DNA from: Candidatus Njordarchaeota archaeon
GTDB lineage: Archaea; Asgardarchaeota; Njordarchaeia; Njordarchaeales; Njordarchaeaceae
Reading direction: 5' to 3'
DNA: 12,879 nucleotides
Assembly: GCA_029856625.1 (NCBI GenBank)
Contig: JAHKLG010000026.1
Span: forward strand, 1 to 12,879
This document shows, piece by piece, positions 12,204 to 12,879 of this stretch (positions within the stretch are counted from its first letter, which is position 1; every line of letters begins with the position of its first letter). The position numbers were made by a program, and so were the translations under genes. The notes under the pieces were generated by a model that was not told the DNA's origin, searched no databases, and was given only the letters and a program-made list of their open reading frames with translations.

Positions 12204-12879
12204 TGGTTGAATAGTCACTCTCCTCAACAAACCAATAAAACCTAAGGCTACAAACTTCCCATACACCGCCTTTATTAAATGTAAACCATACAAAGGCTCA
12301 AGACCAGTCCTATTATAGAACTCCTCATACGACAGGGTAAGCACAGCTTGCGCAGTACTCTCGTCCAACTTAGTTAATACAGCCCGCCCCAGTAATGCGC
12401 TCTCATTCACATCATAAAAGTATACATAACCCGTTAAATCTCCAGCCCCAGGACCATATATAATGAAGATAAGAGTAAAGTTCTCATCCAAATAGACACA
12501 GGGATAGCCCTGAACATACCGAGGTGCCTGAATGTATAAGTAATGGAGAATAATAGCACTATCTACTAAGTTAAGAACATCTCCAGTAATGAAAGCTAAA
12601 CAGTTATAAGGCACCCATCCACCAACCCCCGGATCAAAAACTTCAACCCAAATAAAAAGATTTCTAATCGTCAACATAGTCATATCAATAGTATCATTAT
12701 ATTCACCACCCAGGTAACCAATAATTATCCGAGAAGGAATACCAACAGCACGTGCAAAAAACGCAACAGTATAAATATAATCAAGAATAGACCCGTTCTT
12801 AGTCTCCACAAATCTAGCCACCGGATCCCCAGATCCCTGAGTCACATTTAATGAAATATAATAATTAAGGACTATAGAC
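12156..12879 (-). CDS. Transglutaminase-like protein lacking catalytic residues, C-terminal part (5' end outside window)
   Basis: The frame is open to the window edge, so the N-terminus lies beyond it; the GTG at 12845 is internal. The visible part starts with a transglutaminase-like core: DPVARFVETKNGSILDYIYTV, then FFARAVGIPSRIIIGYLGG, IWVEVFDPGVGGWVPYN. The fold pattern is clear, but the catalytic Cys (usually G.C) is Ile (12786-12788), the His of HAW is Phe (12654-12656) and the final Asp is Asn (12603-12605). It is therefore probably not an enzyme. A likely beta-sandwich follows (ENFTLIFIIYGPGAGDLTGYVYFYD). Related archaeal proteins are often large and exported, with further domains. This one ends soon after the sandwich, 48 bases inside the convergent Roadblock-like gene, so a 3' truncation is possible. 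Confidence 0.75.
   Translation of the reverse strand, partial: SIVLNYYISLNVTQGSGDPVARFVETKNGSILDYIYTVAFFARAVGIPSRIIIGYLGGEYNDTIDMTMLTIRNLFIWVEVFDPGVGGWVPYNCLAFITGDVLNLVDSAIILHYLYIQAPRYVQGYPCVYLDENFTLIFIIYGPGAGDLTGYVYFYDVNESALLGRAVLTKLDESTAQAVLTLSYEEFYNRTGLEPLYGLHLIKAVYGKFVALGFIGLLRRVTIQPLDLFNAFINFPENVD

Overview
This window is archaeal. The ribosomal proteins are of the archaeal/eukaryotic type (eL19, eL32, a zinc-type uS14, long uL30, uL18 and uS5). Around them lie an Orc1/Cdc6 initiator, a GINS-like protein, aIF1A, a RIO1 kinase, a KEOPS Pcc1 subunit and a Trm14-type methyltransferase. The DNA is visibly AT-rich. Many genes have a GGTGA- or GGAGG-like Shine-Dalgarno sequence, and several start with TTG. 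The mix fits a member of the TACK/Thermoproteota side of the Archaea, but nothing in the sequence fixes the lineage and I do not name a genus.

Layout. (1) 1-2020, plus strand: the 3' end of a RecJ-like DHH exonuclease, then pcc1, then a THUMP-methyltransferase overlapping pcc1 by 8 bases. This is a tRNA-modification and nucleic-acid-metabolism operon. (2) 2037-4266: a replication locus. An orc1/cdc6 gene and a small winged-helix gene form a minus-strand operon, divergent from a Gins51-like gene. The 118-base divergent spacer carries TATA boxes for both sides and an imperfect direct repeat. (3) 4267-4611: a gene-poor stretch with what looks like a broken short coding sequence, followed by a Roadblock/LC7 gene. 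(4) 5115-6288, minus strand: an aIF1A-RIO1 operon with its own promoter. (5) 6380-10728, minus strand: the middle of the spc ribosomal protein cluster in standard order, uS14-uS8-uL6-eL32-eL19-uL18-uS5-uL30. It is cut at both ends: uL5 does not precede uS14, and uL15 and SecY do not follow uL30. (6) 10800-11219: a YjbQ-family gene just upstream of uS14. (7) 11285-12203, plus strand: an Autoantigen-p27/UPF0148 zinc-ribbon gene overlapping a second Roadblock-like gene. (8) 12156-12879, minus strand: the C-terminal part of a transglutaminase-like protein that has lost all three catalytic residues and overlaps the Roadblock-like gene tail to tail.

Most of the window is conserved information-processing machinery: tRNA modification, replication initiation, translation initiation, ribosome assembly and ribosomal proteins. 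The parts that merit a second look are the orc1/gins51 divergent region as a possible replication origin, the divergent Orc1 motifs, the eroded stretch after gins51, the broken spc cluster, the Glu-rich tail on eL32, the two unlinked Roadblock-type genes and the dead transglutaminase fold. I see no CRISPR array, no insertion sequence, no tRNA or rRNA gene and no clear new multi-gene system.
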